Shown piece after piece: positions 44,325 to 53,004 of a stretch of 64,000 nt of DNA; position 1 is the stretch's first letter; each line of letters starts with the position of its first letter. Made by a program: the position numbers and the translations under genes. The DNA is from Candidatus Latescibacterota bacterium (GTDB lineage Bacteria; Latescibacterota; MWCZ01): assembly GCA_022706085.1 (NCBI GenBank), contig JAKJDF010000005.1, positions 124,001 to 188,000 on the forward strand. The letters run 5' to 3'. The notes beneath the pieces were generated by a model, which saw nothing but the letters and a program-made list of their open reading frames with translations, did not search any database and had not been told where the DNA came from.

Positions 44325-46403
44325 ATGGCCGAGGATAACGCCGGCAATCACGCAGAGATGAACGACGGGCTTTCCGCAATTCGCGAAAGGCACCGCGGCC
44401 ATTCGGTGGAGGACCGGACCGCTCCTCCGCAGACTGGTTCGCCGTGGCGGGGGCTGACTCTGGGCATCGTCGGGGTGGTCATTCTGAGTATCGTGACACC
44501 TTACGCCGATGCGTACATGGAGTCATCCAGCCTGTCGGCAACGTACCTCCCGACCGGCGTCGTGCTGCTTTTCCTGCTCATACTGGGCACAAATACGGTC
44601 CTCCGGTACACACGTTTCCCGTTCACGCAGCGCGAGTTGATGCTCGCGTACGTGACGATGCTGGTGCCGTCAGCGATGCCGGCGGACGGGTGGTCACTGC
44701 GTCTCGTGCCGCTCCTGATCGAGCTGGATTACTACGCGACTCCGGTGAACGAATGGAAGATACTCCACGGGAGTAACATTCCGCACTGGATGACACCGCA
44801 CGGGAACGAAGTTGTCACGTGGTTTTTCACGGGAAGACCGCGCGGAGCGCGGATTCCGTGGGAGCCCTGGGTGCGGCCACTGGCGATCTGGTGTGTTCTG
44901 GCGGCAGGTTTGTACCTCATCATGCTCTCGTTCTCGATCGCGTTTCGCAAACGATGGATGGACGCGGAGCGGCTCCAGTTCCCTCTTGCGCAGGTTCCCC
45001 TGGCAATCATGGGAGACGATCCGGCGCCGTCGTGGATTTCTTCGTTCTTCCGGCAGCCGGTGCTGTGGGCGGGAATGGCCGTACCGTTCTTCTTCCACAC
45101 GATCAATGGTCTCCATTTGTATTTCCCAGCGATACCAAGCATTCAGATGACGGACATTTTCTTTTCCACCATTTTTGCCGGCTCGCAGTTTATCACTGAA
45201 CCTCCGTTTGCCGAATGGGCAGGTATCCGATTGAATTTCTACTGGTCGATCATCGGAATCAGCTACCTGCTGCGCTCCGAGGTTTCGCTCAGTGTGTGGG
45301 CCTTCGAATGGTTCTACAACTTCGAAAAGATCGTGTTCCAGTGGAGCGGGTACGGAAACGGTCAGTTTGAATGGTCTCCGTTGCACACCTTCGGGTACTC
45401 ATTGATGGCACGGTACCAGCGCGCGGGCGCAATCGCCGCGGCATCCCTCGTGTACTTTGTTGCATCACGGAAAGAAATCGGGGAGATGGTGCGTGCCGCA
45501 TTCGGGATGAGAACCACGAGATCCCGCGGTGGTGAAGCGGCGATTCCCTGGTGGAGTTTCTGGGCGTTTGTCGTCGGAATGACGATCTACTTCGCGTGGA
45601 CGGCCGCAACAGGCATGAAAACAATCGCAGCGGTGGTCCTCCTCGCGTTTTTTCTTGGCATCGCAATCACCACCGCGCGCATTGTTGCGGCAAGCGGCCT
45701 CCTGTGGGTATATGACTTTTTTGTTCCGATGCACGGTCTCACGGTTCTGGTGGGTACCGCAAGGATCGACCCGAAGAGCTTCACAAACGTAGGATATGTG
45801 GATTTCGTGGCACTCAATAATCGCGCAGTCATCATGCCTCAGATACTCGACGGAATGAAGATCTCGCGGCAAACGGGGATTCGACAGAGCCATTTTTTCC
45901 TCGGCATTGTACTTGGAACTGTCGTTGCCACGGTCGTTTCAATGGCAACCGTGCTCTGGCTCGGGTACACCTACGGCGGCGCGAATATGACGGACTTCAT
46001 GTTCCGTGGAGGCGGCGAGTGGCTGTTCAACCGTGTCGCGGGATTTCAACGGTACCGCGTCTACACGAACTGGACGGTGATCGGGTGCATGAGCGCCGGG
46101 GCGGCGTTCATGATGTCGTTACTTTACCTCCACCGCACGTACCTCTGGTGGCCGCTTTACCCGCTTGGCTTCATAATCGGGGGATCGGTGGCATCCGGGC
46201 AGATGTGGTTCCCGGTGATGCTGGGTTGGCTTGCAAAGGCGATTATTGTTCGTTTTGCGGGCGCAGGAGCGTATGACCGTTTCAAAGGAGCTGCACTGGG
46301 GCTCGTACTGGGGGAATTTCTTTGTGTGGGAATGTGGATGGCGATAGACGCCGCCACAGGCTTGACTCTTCACCGCGTGTTCCCTGTCTGGACACCGCAG
46401 TAG
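44325..46403 (+). CDS. DUF6785/DUF6784-type membrane protein, copy 2
   Basis: About 692 aa. It shares with copy 3 an N-terminal cytoplasmic stretch with an IRERH motif, then PWRGLTLGIVGVVILSIVTP, LMLAYVTMLVPSAMPADGW, RKRWMDAERLQFPLAQVPL, NFYWSIIGISYLLRSEVSLS, and a final RTYLWWPLYPLGFIIG. Around 13-15 membrane helices are expected. By eye copies 2 and 3 are alike over nearly their whole length, so this is a recent tandem duplication. The start is at an ATG with only a weak site in front; an ATG at 44358 is possible. The function is unknown; an OPT-like transporter role is inferred from the topology only. Confidence 0.78.
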   Translation: MAEDNAGNHAEMNDGLSAIRERHRGHSVEDRTAPPQTGSPWRGLTLGIVGVVILSIVTPYADAYMESSSLSATYLPTGVVLLFLLILGTNTVLRYTRFPFTQRELMLAYVTMLVPSAMPADGWSLRLVPLLIELDYYATPVNEWKILHGSNIPHWMTPHGNEVVTWFFTGRPRGARIPWEPWVRPLAIWCVLAAGLYLIMLSFSIAFRKRWMDAERLQFPLAQVPLAIMGDDPAPSWISSFFRQPVLWAGMAVPFFFHTINGLHLYFPAIPSIQMTDIFFSTIFAGSQFITEPPFAEWAGIRLNFYWSIIGISYLLRSEVSLSVWAFEWFYNFEKIVFQWSGYGNGQFEWSPLHTFGYSLMARYQRAGAIAAASLVYFVASRKEIGEMVRAAFGMRTTRSRGGEAAIPWWSFWAFVVGMTIYFAWTAATGMKTIAAVVLLAFFLGIAITTARIVAASGLLWVYDFFVPMHGLTVLVGTARIDPKSFTNVGYVDFVALNNRAVIMPQILDGMKISRQTGIRQSHFFLGIVLGTVVATVVSMATVLWLGYTYGGANMTDFMFRGGGEWLFNRVAGFQRYRVYTNWTVIGCMSAGAAFMMSLLYLHRTYLWWPLYPLGFIIGGSVASGQMWFPVMLGWLAKAIIVRFAGAGAYDRFKGAALGLVLGEFLCVGMWMAIDAATGLTLHRVFPVWTPQ

Positions 46404-46427
46404 GGCACGTGAACTGGCTGGATCGGC

Positions 46428-48530
46428 ATGGCACAACACGAAAATGAGCCTTTGGAACCTGTGAAGCCGACGGAACACGGACCGGACCTCGAGGCCGTTC
46501 GCGAGCGCCACGAGGCGCGCTGCAACATGCAGTCGGCTCTTGCGCAACAAAATCAGACGATTCACACCGGGGCGCCTTGGCGGGGACTGACCCTCGGGCT
46601 TTTCGGTGTGGTGATCCTGAGCGTCGTCACTCCGTATGCCGACGCATTCCTCCAGTCGTCGGGCCTGGCGGCGACCTACCTGCCCACGGGTGTGTTCCTT
46701 CTTTTCCTCTTTGCGCTCGGAATCAATACGGCGCTGAGATTCACCCGGATGGCGTTCACCCAGCAGGAACTGATGCTGGCATACGTGACGATGCTGGTGC
46801 CTTCGGCCATCCCTTCCGATGGACTGGCGACGCGTCTCGTTCCCCTTCTCGTGGAGTTGTACTACTACGCGACTCCCATTAACGAATGGGCGATACTGCA
46901 TCAGCCGAACGTCCCGCACTGGATGACGCCGCAGGGGCAGGAGGTAATCGACTGGTTCTTCACCGGCAAACCGACCGGTGCGGCGATTCCATGGAAAGCG
47001 TGGATGAAACCGCTGGCGCTCTGGATACTGCTTGCGGCCGGGCTGTACCTCATCATGATCTCCCTCAGCGTCGCGTTCCGGAAACGATGGATGGATGCTG
47101 AACGCCTGCAGTTCCCGCTGGCGCAGATACCCCTGATGGTTATGGGAGATGACCCGACCCCGTCGTGGTATTCGTCGTTCTTTCGACAACCGCTGGTGTG
47201 GGCAGGAATCGCGATTCCGTTCTTCTTTCACACCGTAAACGGGTTGAACATCTATTTCCCATCCATCCCGCCAATTGGCCTTTCAAACATCACACTGGGG
47301 AGTCTTTTCAGCGGTTCGAGGATCTTCACGGATGTTCCGTTTTACCGCTGGGCAAACATACAGTTCAATTTTTACTGGTCGATAATCGGAATAAGCTATC
47401 TTCTCCGATCGGAAGTGTCGTTGAGCGTCTGGGTTTTCGAGTGGTTTTATTACATCGAGCACATCATTTTCGAATCCACCAGCATCGGTGACGGCCAGTT
47501 CCAGTGGACACCCCTGCACACGTTCGGGTATACCCTTGCGGCCCGTTATCAGCGCCTCGGAGCAATGGTTCTGGCGATGCTGGTGTATTTCATCGCGTCC
47601 AGAGGTGAAATTCGCGAAGTTCTGCTGGCGGCGTTCGGACAACGAAAGCGACTGAAGAAAGCTTCCGGGGCCGAATCGTCGATTCCGTGGTGGAGTCTGT
47701 GGGCGTTCCTCCTGGGCGCAGGAATCTATTTCGCGTGGACAACGGCCGCCGGAATCATGTTTTCGGTGAGTTTTCTGTTGCTGTTCTTCTTCCTCGTGAT
47801 CGCAATCACGACTGCACGGATAGTTGCGGCAACGGGGTTGCTGTGGGTGCACGATTACTTCGTTCCGATGCACGGCATGACGGTTATCGTGGGCTCCGCC
47901 CGCGTAGACCCCCGAACGTGGACGAACATGGGGTTTGTGGATTTCTCCACATTGAGCAACCGGGCGAACATCATGCCCCAACTTCTCGACGGAATGAAGA
48001 TTGCGCGGCAGACGAGCATCAGGCAGGGACATTATTTCCTGGGCATCGGCCTCGGCCTCGTCGCTGCAGTTTTCGTCTCGTTCGCGATGATTCTCTGGCT
48101 GGCGTACACCTACGGTGGCGCGAACCTGGAGCCCTGGCATTTCTTCAACGGAGGGGACTGGCTTTTCAATCGAACGGCCGGATTCCAGCGTTACCACGTG
48201 TACACTCACTGGACGGCGATCAGCCTGATGGGCGCGGGTGCCGTGTTCATGAGCGTGTTGCTGTATCTTCATCGCACGTTTCTCTGGTGGCCCATTTACC
48301 CGCTGGGTTTCCTGATCGGGGATACCGTTGCCTCCAACGAGATCTGGTTCCCGGTTTTTCTGGGATGGGTCATTAAGGCGGCGATCATCCGTTTCAGTGG
48401 TGCGAGCGCCTACAACCGATTGAAAAACGGGGCCCTTGGTCTCATTCTCGGGGAATTCCTCAGCGTAGGGCTCTGGCTTGTGATTGACGGCTTTTCCGGG
48501 GTTACCTTACACCGGGTATTTCCGAAATAA
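46428..48530 (+). CDS. DUF6785/DUF6784-type membrane protein, copy 3
   Basis: 700 aa, closely similar to copy 2 (AVRERHEARC, PWRGLTLGLFGVVILSVVTP, MLAYVTMLVPSAIPSDG, RKRWMDAERLQFPLAQIPL, NFYWSIIGISYLLRSEVSLS, RTFLWWPIYPLGFLIG). The gene follows copy 2 by only 24 bases, so both are probably cotranscribed. The conserved region near residue 480 (ARIVAATGLLWVHDYFVPMHG) carries polar residues inside a membrane segment and is a good candidate substrate-contact site. The family has no established substrate that I know. Next comes a Tat-exported DUF362 protein. Confidence 0.78.
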   Translation: MAQHENEPLEPVKPTEHGPDLEAVRERHEARCNMQSALAQQNQTIHTGAPWRGLTLGLFGVVILSVVTPYADAFLQSSGLAATYLPTGVFLLFLFALGINTALRFTRMAFTQQELMLAYVTMLVPSAIPSDGLATRLVPLLVELYYYATPINEWAILHQPNVPHWMTPQGQEVIDWFFTGKPTGAAIPWKAWMKPLALWILLAAGLYLIMISLSVAFRKRWMDAERLQFPLAQIPLMVMGDDPTPSWYSSFFRQPLVWAGIAIPFFFHTVNGLNIYFPSIPPIGLSNITLGSLFSGSRIFTDVPFYRWANIQFNFYWSIIGISYLLRSEVSLSVWVFEWFYYIEHIIFESTSIGDGQFQWTPLHTFGYTLAARYQRLGAMVLAMLVYFIASRGEIREVLLAAFGQRKRLKKASGAESSIPWWSLWAFLLGAGIYFAWTTAAGIMFSVSFLLLFFFLVIAITTARIVAATGLLWVHDYFVPMHGMTVIVGSARVDPRTWTNMGFVDFSTLSNRANIMPQLLDGMKIARQTSIRQGHYFLGIGLGLVAAVFVSFAMILWLAYTYGGANLEPWHFFNGGDWLFNRTAGFQRYHVYTHWTAISLMGAGAVFMSVLLYLHRTFLWWPIYPLGFLIGDTVASNEIWFPVFLGWVIKAAIIRFSGASAYNRLKNGALGLILGEFLSVGLWLVIDGFSGVTLHRVFPK

Positions 48531-48625
48531 CACTGGCCAGGGCTGCAACACACGCGATTATGAATAGGCGCTGGTCGCTGTCGCGTGCTTCGGCGTGCCA
48601 GGCAAAAGCAGCAAGGAGCATCCCC

Positions 48626-49546
48626 ATGGAACTTTCGCGACGCGATTTCCTCAAAGCAGGCGCAATGGCAGCCGGCGGGCTGGTACTACCGAAATGGGCG
48701 TATTCGGCAGTTTCGCGGGCGGTTGCTTCACCTGATGTGGTGCACGTTACCGGCGGGAACGTCGAGCTGGCAGTGCGAAGCGCCATCGATCGGCTTGGGG
48801 GCATCGGCGCGTTTGTACGGCGTGGTCAGAAAGTGCTCATTGTCCCCAACGCGGGGTTTCCAAACCCCGCAGAAATGGCAACCACCACAGATCCAGAGAC
48901 GATTCGCGCGATTATCACCCTATGCAGGGAAGCGGGTGCGTCATCCATTACTGTCTCCAGCTACCCTGTTCGCGAACCGGACCTTTGTTTCGAACGCAGC
49001 GGCATCGGCGATCTCGCGCGCATGAATGGCGTGAATGTGTTTCCCCTCACCTCAGGGAGTGCATACGTCCCGCTTCGTATCCCCGACGCGGTCGACGCCA
49101 GAGAAGTGGAGGTTGCCACGGTCGTGCGCCAGAGCGACGTGCTGATTGCGGTTCCCGTTGCGAAATCCCATTCCTCCGCCGGCGTCTCGTTCGCGATGAA
49201 GGGTATGATGGGGTTGATTCGCTCTCGAGGACCTTTTCACGCTCGTTATGACCTCCATCAGGCGATTGTGGACCTCAACAAGGGCATCAAAGCACAACTG
49301 GTCGTGGTTGACGCCCGAAGGGCGCTGGTAACCCGCGGACCGGGAGGGCCGGGCCGGGTAGAGACCCCGAACGCCATTGTTGCGGGACGCAATCAGACCA
49401 CAGTTGATGCCTACACGGTGAGCCTGGCACGGTGGTACAACCGTGCGTTCACCGCCGATCAGGTCCGGCATCTTAGACTGGCGGGCGAACAGGGCCTTGG
49501 GCTTACGGACCTCTCCGCAATGAACGTCGTCCGCGTGACCCTCTGA
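48626..49546 (+). CDS. Tat-exported DUF362 domain protein
   Basis: 306 aa. A twin-arginine signal (SRRDFLKAGAMAAGG, cut near residue 30) is followed by a DUF362-like domain: VRSAIDRLGGIGAFVRRGQK, VLIVPNAGF, IRAIITLCREAGASSITV, DVLIAVPVAKSHSSAGVSF and FAMKGMMGLI. The family is commonly found linked to ferredoxin domains, but this protein has no Cys cluster itself. The ATG at 48626 has AAGGAG eight bases upstream. The next gene, 28 bases later, encodes a polyferredoxin, so electron transfer to or from the exported protein is likely. The enzymatic role of DUF362 is unknown. Confidence 0.82.
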   Translation: MELSRRDFLKAGAMAAGGLVLPKWAYSAVSRAVASPDVVHVTGGNVELAVRSAIDRLGGIGAFVRRGQKVLIVPNAGFPNPAEMATTTDPETIRAIITLCREAGASSITVSSYPVREPDLCFERSGIGDLARMNGVNVFPLTSGSAYVPLRIPDAVDAREVEVATVVRQSDVLIAVPVAKSHSSAGVSFAMKGMMGLIRSRGPFHARYDLHQAIVDLNKGIKAQLVVVDARRALVTRGPGGPGRVETPNAIVAGRNQTTVDAYTVSLARWYNRAFTADQVRHLRLAGEQGLGLTDLSAMNVVRVTL

Positions 49547-49574
49547 CCGCCGCGCCCGCTACTCGAGGCACCCG

Positions 49575-51200
49575 GTGAACAACCTGCGACGCGCTGTGCA
49601 GTTCGTTGCTTTTGCGGTATTCCTCGCGGGTACGGAAATCTACTGGCTCGAGTACGACCCTCTCATTTCCGTCGTAAGCCTTGCTTCGCGCGAATTCTCG
49701 TGGGAGTTTGTTCTCCGAGGGCTGCTTCTCGCCAGCGCAACACTCCTTGTCGGGCGCTTCTTCTGTGGCTGGCTGTGCCCGCTTGGCACATCTCTGGACG
49801 TTGCGCACCGCTGCGGCGTACGGCCTTCAAAAGATGCGGCGCGCGAAATCGGTGCGCGGGCGCGATGGAAGTTTGTCCTTCTCGCCTTTTTGATCGTCAC
49901 CGCGGCGTTCGGTACAACCACGTTCATTGTTGTTGACCCCCTTGTCCTGTTCTCTCGAACGCGGGAGCTGGTTCTCATTCCGGCGGCAACCTGGGTGGGC
50001 GCCGGAGTAGTTCGGCTGGTCAGATTGGTACCGGGTCAGGAATCGTTCACGTTCCGTGCCGTCGAAAACCCACCGGCGTACGGGTTCCTCACGCTGACGG
50101 CGGCCGTCTTTGCGGGGATCCTGATTCTTGAGGTAATCGAACGTCGGTTCTGGTGCCGCAATCTTTGCCCGTTGGGCGCGCTCCTGAGTCTTCTTTCCCG
50201 CACGGGCCTGGTACGGCGCTCGGTGGAGATCTCCTGCTCCCGATGTGCTCGATGCGAGCGAGACTGCCCGACGGGTGCGATTCCCCGGAACGATTTCACT
50301 CAAACCCATGGTGGCGAGTGCATCCAATGCTTGAGGTGTCAACGTGCGTGCAGCAAGGGCACCGTCCGGTTTGTCTTCGGGGGACCGCGGCAGATACACG
50401 GTTTTGAACCCCGCAGGCGCCAGGTACTTCTGGCGGCGGGCGCTGGCGTCGCAGCCGGATTCCTCGGTGACGCCTCCACGAGAGCGAGCACGCGGCCTGG
50501 TGCTCACCTTCGCCCCCCCGGCGCGATCCCCGAAGAGGAGTTTCTTTCGCGGTGCACCCGGTGCCTGATTTGCGTGGACGCGTGTCCCACCCACGGGCTC
50601 CAGCCGAGTGGTTTTGAAATCGGATGGGAAGGGTTGTGGACTCCGAAGCTGGTGCCTGCGTCCGGAGGCTGCGAAGAGCCGTGCCATGCCTGCACTCAGG
50701 TCTGTCCGACCCTGGCCATCAGGCGCCTTTCCCACGAGGAAAAATCGTTCGCAAAGATTGGAACGGCGCGCGTTGTGAAAGAACGGTGCGTCGCATGGGA
50801 AGAACTGAAAGCCTGTCTTGTCTGCGATGAAGTCTGTCCGTATGACGCCATCGAATTCGTGGTGATTTCGGACCACCGGGGTACGCAGAATCGTCCGGTC
50901 GTCCATGCCGACAAATGCATGGGATGCGGTCTGTGCGAACATGCGTGTCCCGTTCGTGAACCGCGGGCGATAGTTGTAGACAACTACGGAGAAGAGCGGA
51001 TTGGCAGCGGGTCCTACATCACACCGGCGAAGCGGGCGGCACGGGAGGTCGGAGACGACAGGGCAACAGACTATTTCCATGAGTCTCGGGCTGGCGCAGC
51101 AGTTCCTGCCGACACAACCGGCGGAGCTGGTTCTGCCCAACCGGCGGGCGCAGACACCATTTCTGAGGAGCCGTTGCCGCCGGGGTTTGTAACCCGTTGA
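49575..51200 (+). CDS. NapH-NapG-type fusion polyferredoxin
   Basis: 541 aa from a GTG with GAGG in front. The N-terminal half is NapH-like: about four membrane helices and two cysteine motifs FFCGWLCPLG (residue 64) and FWCRNLCPLGALL (residue 191), then two ferredoxin clusters CSRCARCERDC and CIQCLRCQRAC. A twin-arginine-like stretch RRRQVLLAAGAG (near 281) follows, and the C-terminal half is NapG-like: LRPPGAIPEEEFLSRC, then clusters CTRCLICVDAC, CHACTQVC, CLVCDEVC and CMGCGLCEHAC. In periplasmic nitrate reductase systems NapH and NapG are separate. Here they are one chain, with no napA near. A quinol-to-periplasm electron conduit is the likely role. Confidence 0.85.
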   Translation: MNNLRRAVQFVAFAVFLAGTEIYWLEYDPLISVVSLASREFSWEFVLRGLLLASATLLVGRFFCGWLCPLGTSLDVAHRCGVRPSKDAAREIGARARWKFVLLAFLIVTAAFGTTTFIVVDPLVLFSRTRELVLIPAATWVGAGVVRLVRLVPGQESFTFRAVENPPAYGFLTLTAAVFAGILILEVIERRFWCRNLCPLGALLSLLSRTGLVRRSVEISCSRCARCERDCPTGAIPRNDFTQTHGGECIQCLRCQRACSKGTVRFVFGGPRQIHGFEPRRRQVLLAAGAGVAAGFLGDASTRASTRPGAHLRPPGAIPEEEFLSRCTRCLICVDACPTHGLQPSGFEIGWEGLWTPKLVPASGGCEEPCHACTQVCPTLAIRRLSHEEKSFAKIGTARVVKERCVAWEELKACLVCDEVCPYDAIEFVVISDHRGTQNRPVVHADKCMGCGLCEHACPVREPRAIVVDNYGEERIGSGSYITPAKRAAREVGDDRATDYFHESRAGAAVPADTTGGAGSAQPAGADTISEEPLPPGFVTR

Positions 51201-51206
51201 GGGTCT

Positions 51207-52208
51207 CTACCCTATCCTGGGAAGCATCTCCTTGCGCACCTCATAACGGAGAGGCTCTCCGGCAATGAACCGCCTGATTTCCTCGAGCACACAATCTCCG
51301 ATGCGAGAACGACCACTCTCCACCGTCCCCGCGAAATGGGGCGTAAGAACAACGTTTGGCAGAGATCGGAACGGGTGATCGGGGGGCGGAGGTTCGGGAT
51401 CGGTCACGTCGAGGATGGCCCAGGTTTTTCCTTTCCTCAGGTGCTCGACGAATGCCGGTTCGTCAATCAGCGCCCCCCGCGCAGTGTTGATAAGGGTTGC
51501 ACCGTCACGCAGAAGCGCCAGATTGCGTGCATTGATCATGTGATGTGTCTCTTCGGTTTTTGGGGCATGAAGTGAAACGATATCCGAACGCACCATCAGA
51601 TCGTCGAGTTCTGATTTGACGACGCCAAGTGCGGTCGCGTCGTCGGCAGAGAGGTAGGGATCATACACCATCACCGTGACGGGGAACGGATTGAGCAACC
51701 GAATCACGTTGCGGCCGACATGACTTGCACCCACGATGCCAATGACTTTGCCGGGAAGATCACCCGGCGGGAATGGCATGTCTTTGAGCCATCCCCCCGC
51801 CCTCGTAACCTGGGTGGCGAGGATGCCGCGCTTCGCCGCTATGATGATCCACCCGAGGGTGGTCTCCGCAACACCGAGCGCGATCGCTGCGGCAGCGCTC
51901 GTGACACGGACCCCACGTTTCCAGAGAGTGGGGGAGACAATTGGCTTCACTGATCCGGCCGCGTGAGCAACCAGCTTCAGGGCATCTGCGTTCTCCATGG
52001 CGGACTCGCCGAGATTCGGGCTTCCCCAGGATGTGATACAGATGGTGGCATCCGCAAGGAGATTTCTGACGCGGGAATCATCAGGAGGCCGTTCCGCGTC
52101 CGGTTCGTACGTTACGCGTCCCAGTTTTTCCAGTTCCTTCCACGCCTTTTCACTGAAGAGCGCGTTTCGAAGATCCTTCTGGGGAAGAATGGCGATAATG
52201 TGCTCCAT
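51207..52208 (-). CDS. D-isomer specific 2-hydroxyacid dehydrogenase
   Basis: 333 aa in the NAD-dependent D-2-hydroxyacid dehydrogenase superfamily. It has the Rossmann motif KVIGIVGASHVGRNVIRLL (one Gly changed to Ala-Ser), the DIVSLHAPKTEETHHMI strand, the catalytic Arg in INTARGALID, the Glu in VTDPEPPPPDHPF and the catalytic His in LTPHFAG. A phosphoglycerate-dehydrogenase-like or glyoxylate-reductase-like role is possible. The ATG at 52208 follows GGAGG. It is convergent with the polyferredoxin gene with six bases between stops. A second such gene lies at 58426. Confidence 0.85.
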   Translation of the reverse strand: MEHIIAILPQKDLRNALFSEKAWKELEKLGRVTYEPDAERPPDDSRVRNLLADATICITSWGSPNLGESAMENADALKLVAHAAGSVKPIVSPTLWKRGVRVTSAAAAIALGVAETTLGWIIIAAKRGILATQVTRAGGWLKDMPFPPGDLPGKVIGIVGASHVGRNVIRLLNPFPVTVMVYDPYLSADDATALGVVKSELDDLMVRSDIVSLHAPKTEETHHMINARNLALLRDGATLINTARGALIDEPAFVEHLRKGKTWAILDVTDPEPPPPDHPFRSLPNVVLTPHFAGTVESGRSRIGDCVLEEIRRFIAGEPLRYEVRKEMLPRIG

Positions 52209-52314
52209 GGAAGAGCCTCCAACGGCAAAGCTCACGTCTGTTGTCCGACCCCACTCCGTGAAGCTAATTGCGTATCTTTTGCGACACAACGTCACTTCCG
52301 ACGGTCAACTTCTT

Positions 52315-52353
52315 TTTCGCCGCAGTGACGGGAATATTTCGCGCGCGGCGAAA
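52315..52353 (+). promoter_or_regulatory. Inverted repeat upstream of the ECF sigma gene
   Basis: TTTCGCCGC (52315-52323) and GCGGCGAAA (52345-52353) are exact inverse copies around 21 bases, within the promoter region of the sigma factor gene. It may be an operator or a leader hairpin. Confidence 0.35.
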
Positions 52354-52376
52354 GTAATCTGGAGTAACGAAGCCCC

Positions 52377-53000
52377 GTGATCAGCCTCGCTGGCGTGACA
52401 ATGGTTCTCATCGTGATTGCGGCGCTGCGAAGCCTGGAATCGGCCCCGGACCGGGAGATAGTTGCAGGCGTTCTCGCGGGCAATACCGATGACTTTGAAG
52501 AACTGGTTGTTCGGTATCAGCGGCAGGTGTTCCGGATCGCGTTCCGCGTGACCAGGGACCGTGATGATGCGACCGATGTGGCTCAGGAGGCATTCGTGCG
52601 GGCTTTCTTGGCGTTGAAGCAATACGACGCGGAGCGCCCTTTCGGCGCATGGATCTCACGAATAACACTCAATGCAGCCTTTACTTTTTGCAGCGGCAGG
52701 AAAAACCAGGGCGATGACCGAATGAGAGACACTCCGTACGAGGTGAAGGCGGCAGACGGGTTTTCCGCCGTTGCGCGGATCGAAATCGAAACAGCAGTTC
52801 GAGCGGCGGTCGCGGGTTTGCCGGAGGGGATTCGGGAAACCTTTGAACTCCGGGCGTACGCTGACCTCAGTTACGATGAGATTGCGCATGAGCTGGGCGT
52901 TCCGCGGGGTACGGTGATGTCAAGGCTGGCACGTGCGAGAGAGCGTCTTCGCGAAGTACTCAAACAACAGGGTTTTGGCAGCGAGAGCGAGGCGGTATAG
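52377..53000 (+). CDS. ECF-type RNA polymerase sigma factor
   Basis: 207 aa with the two domains of group IV sigma factors: sigma2 (DFEELVVRYQRQVFRIAFRV, DATDVAQEAFVRAFLAL) and sigma4 (LPEGIRETFELRAYADLSYD, GVPRGTVMSRLARARERL with the helix-turn-helix). It directs RNA polymerase to stress or envelope promoters. The GTG at 52377 has TGGAG about twelve bases upstream; an ATG at 52401 is an alternative. Four bases after the stop begins a zinc-finger anti-sigma factor, which is the standard partnership. The inverted repeat upstream may take part in autoregulation. Confidence 0.9.
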   Translation: MISLAGVTMVLIVIAALRSLESAPDREIVAGVLAGNTDDFEELVVRYQRQVFRIAFRVTRDRDDATDVAQEAFVRAFLALKQYDAERPFGAWISRITLNAAFTFCSGRKNQGDDRMRDTPYEVKAADGFSAVARIEIETAVRAAVAGLPEGIRETFELRAYADLSYDEIAHELGVPRGTVMSRLARARERLREVLKQQGFGSESEAV

Positions 53001-53004
53001 AAGC

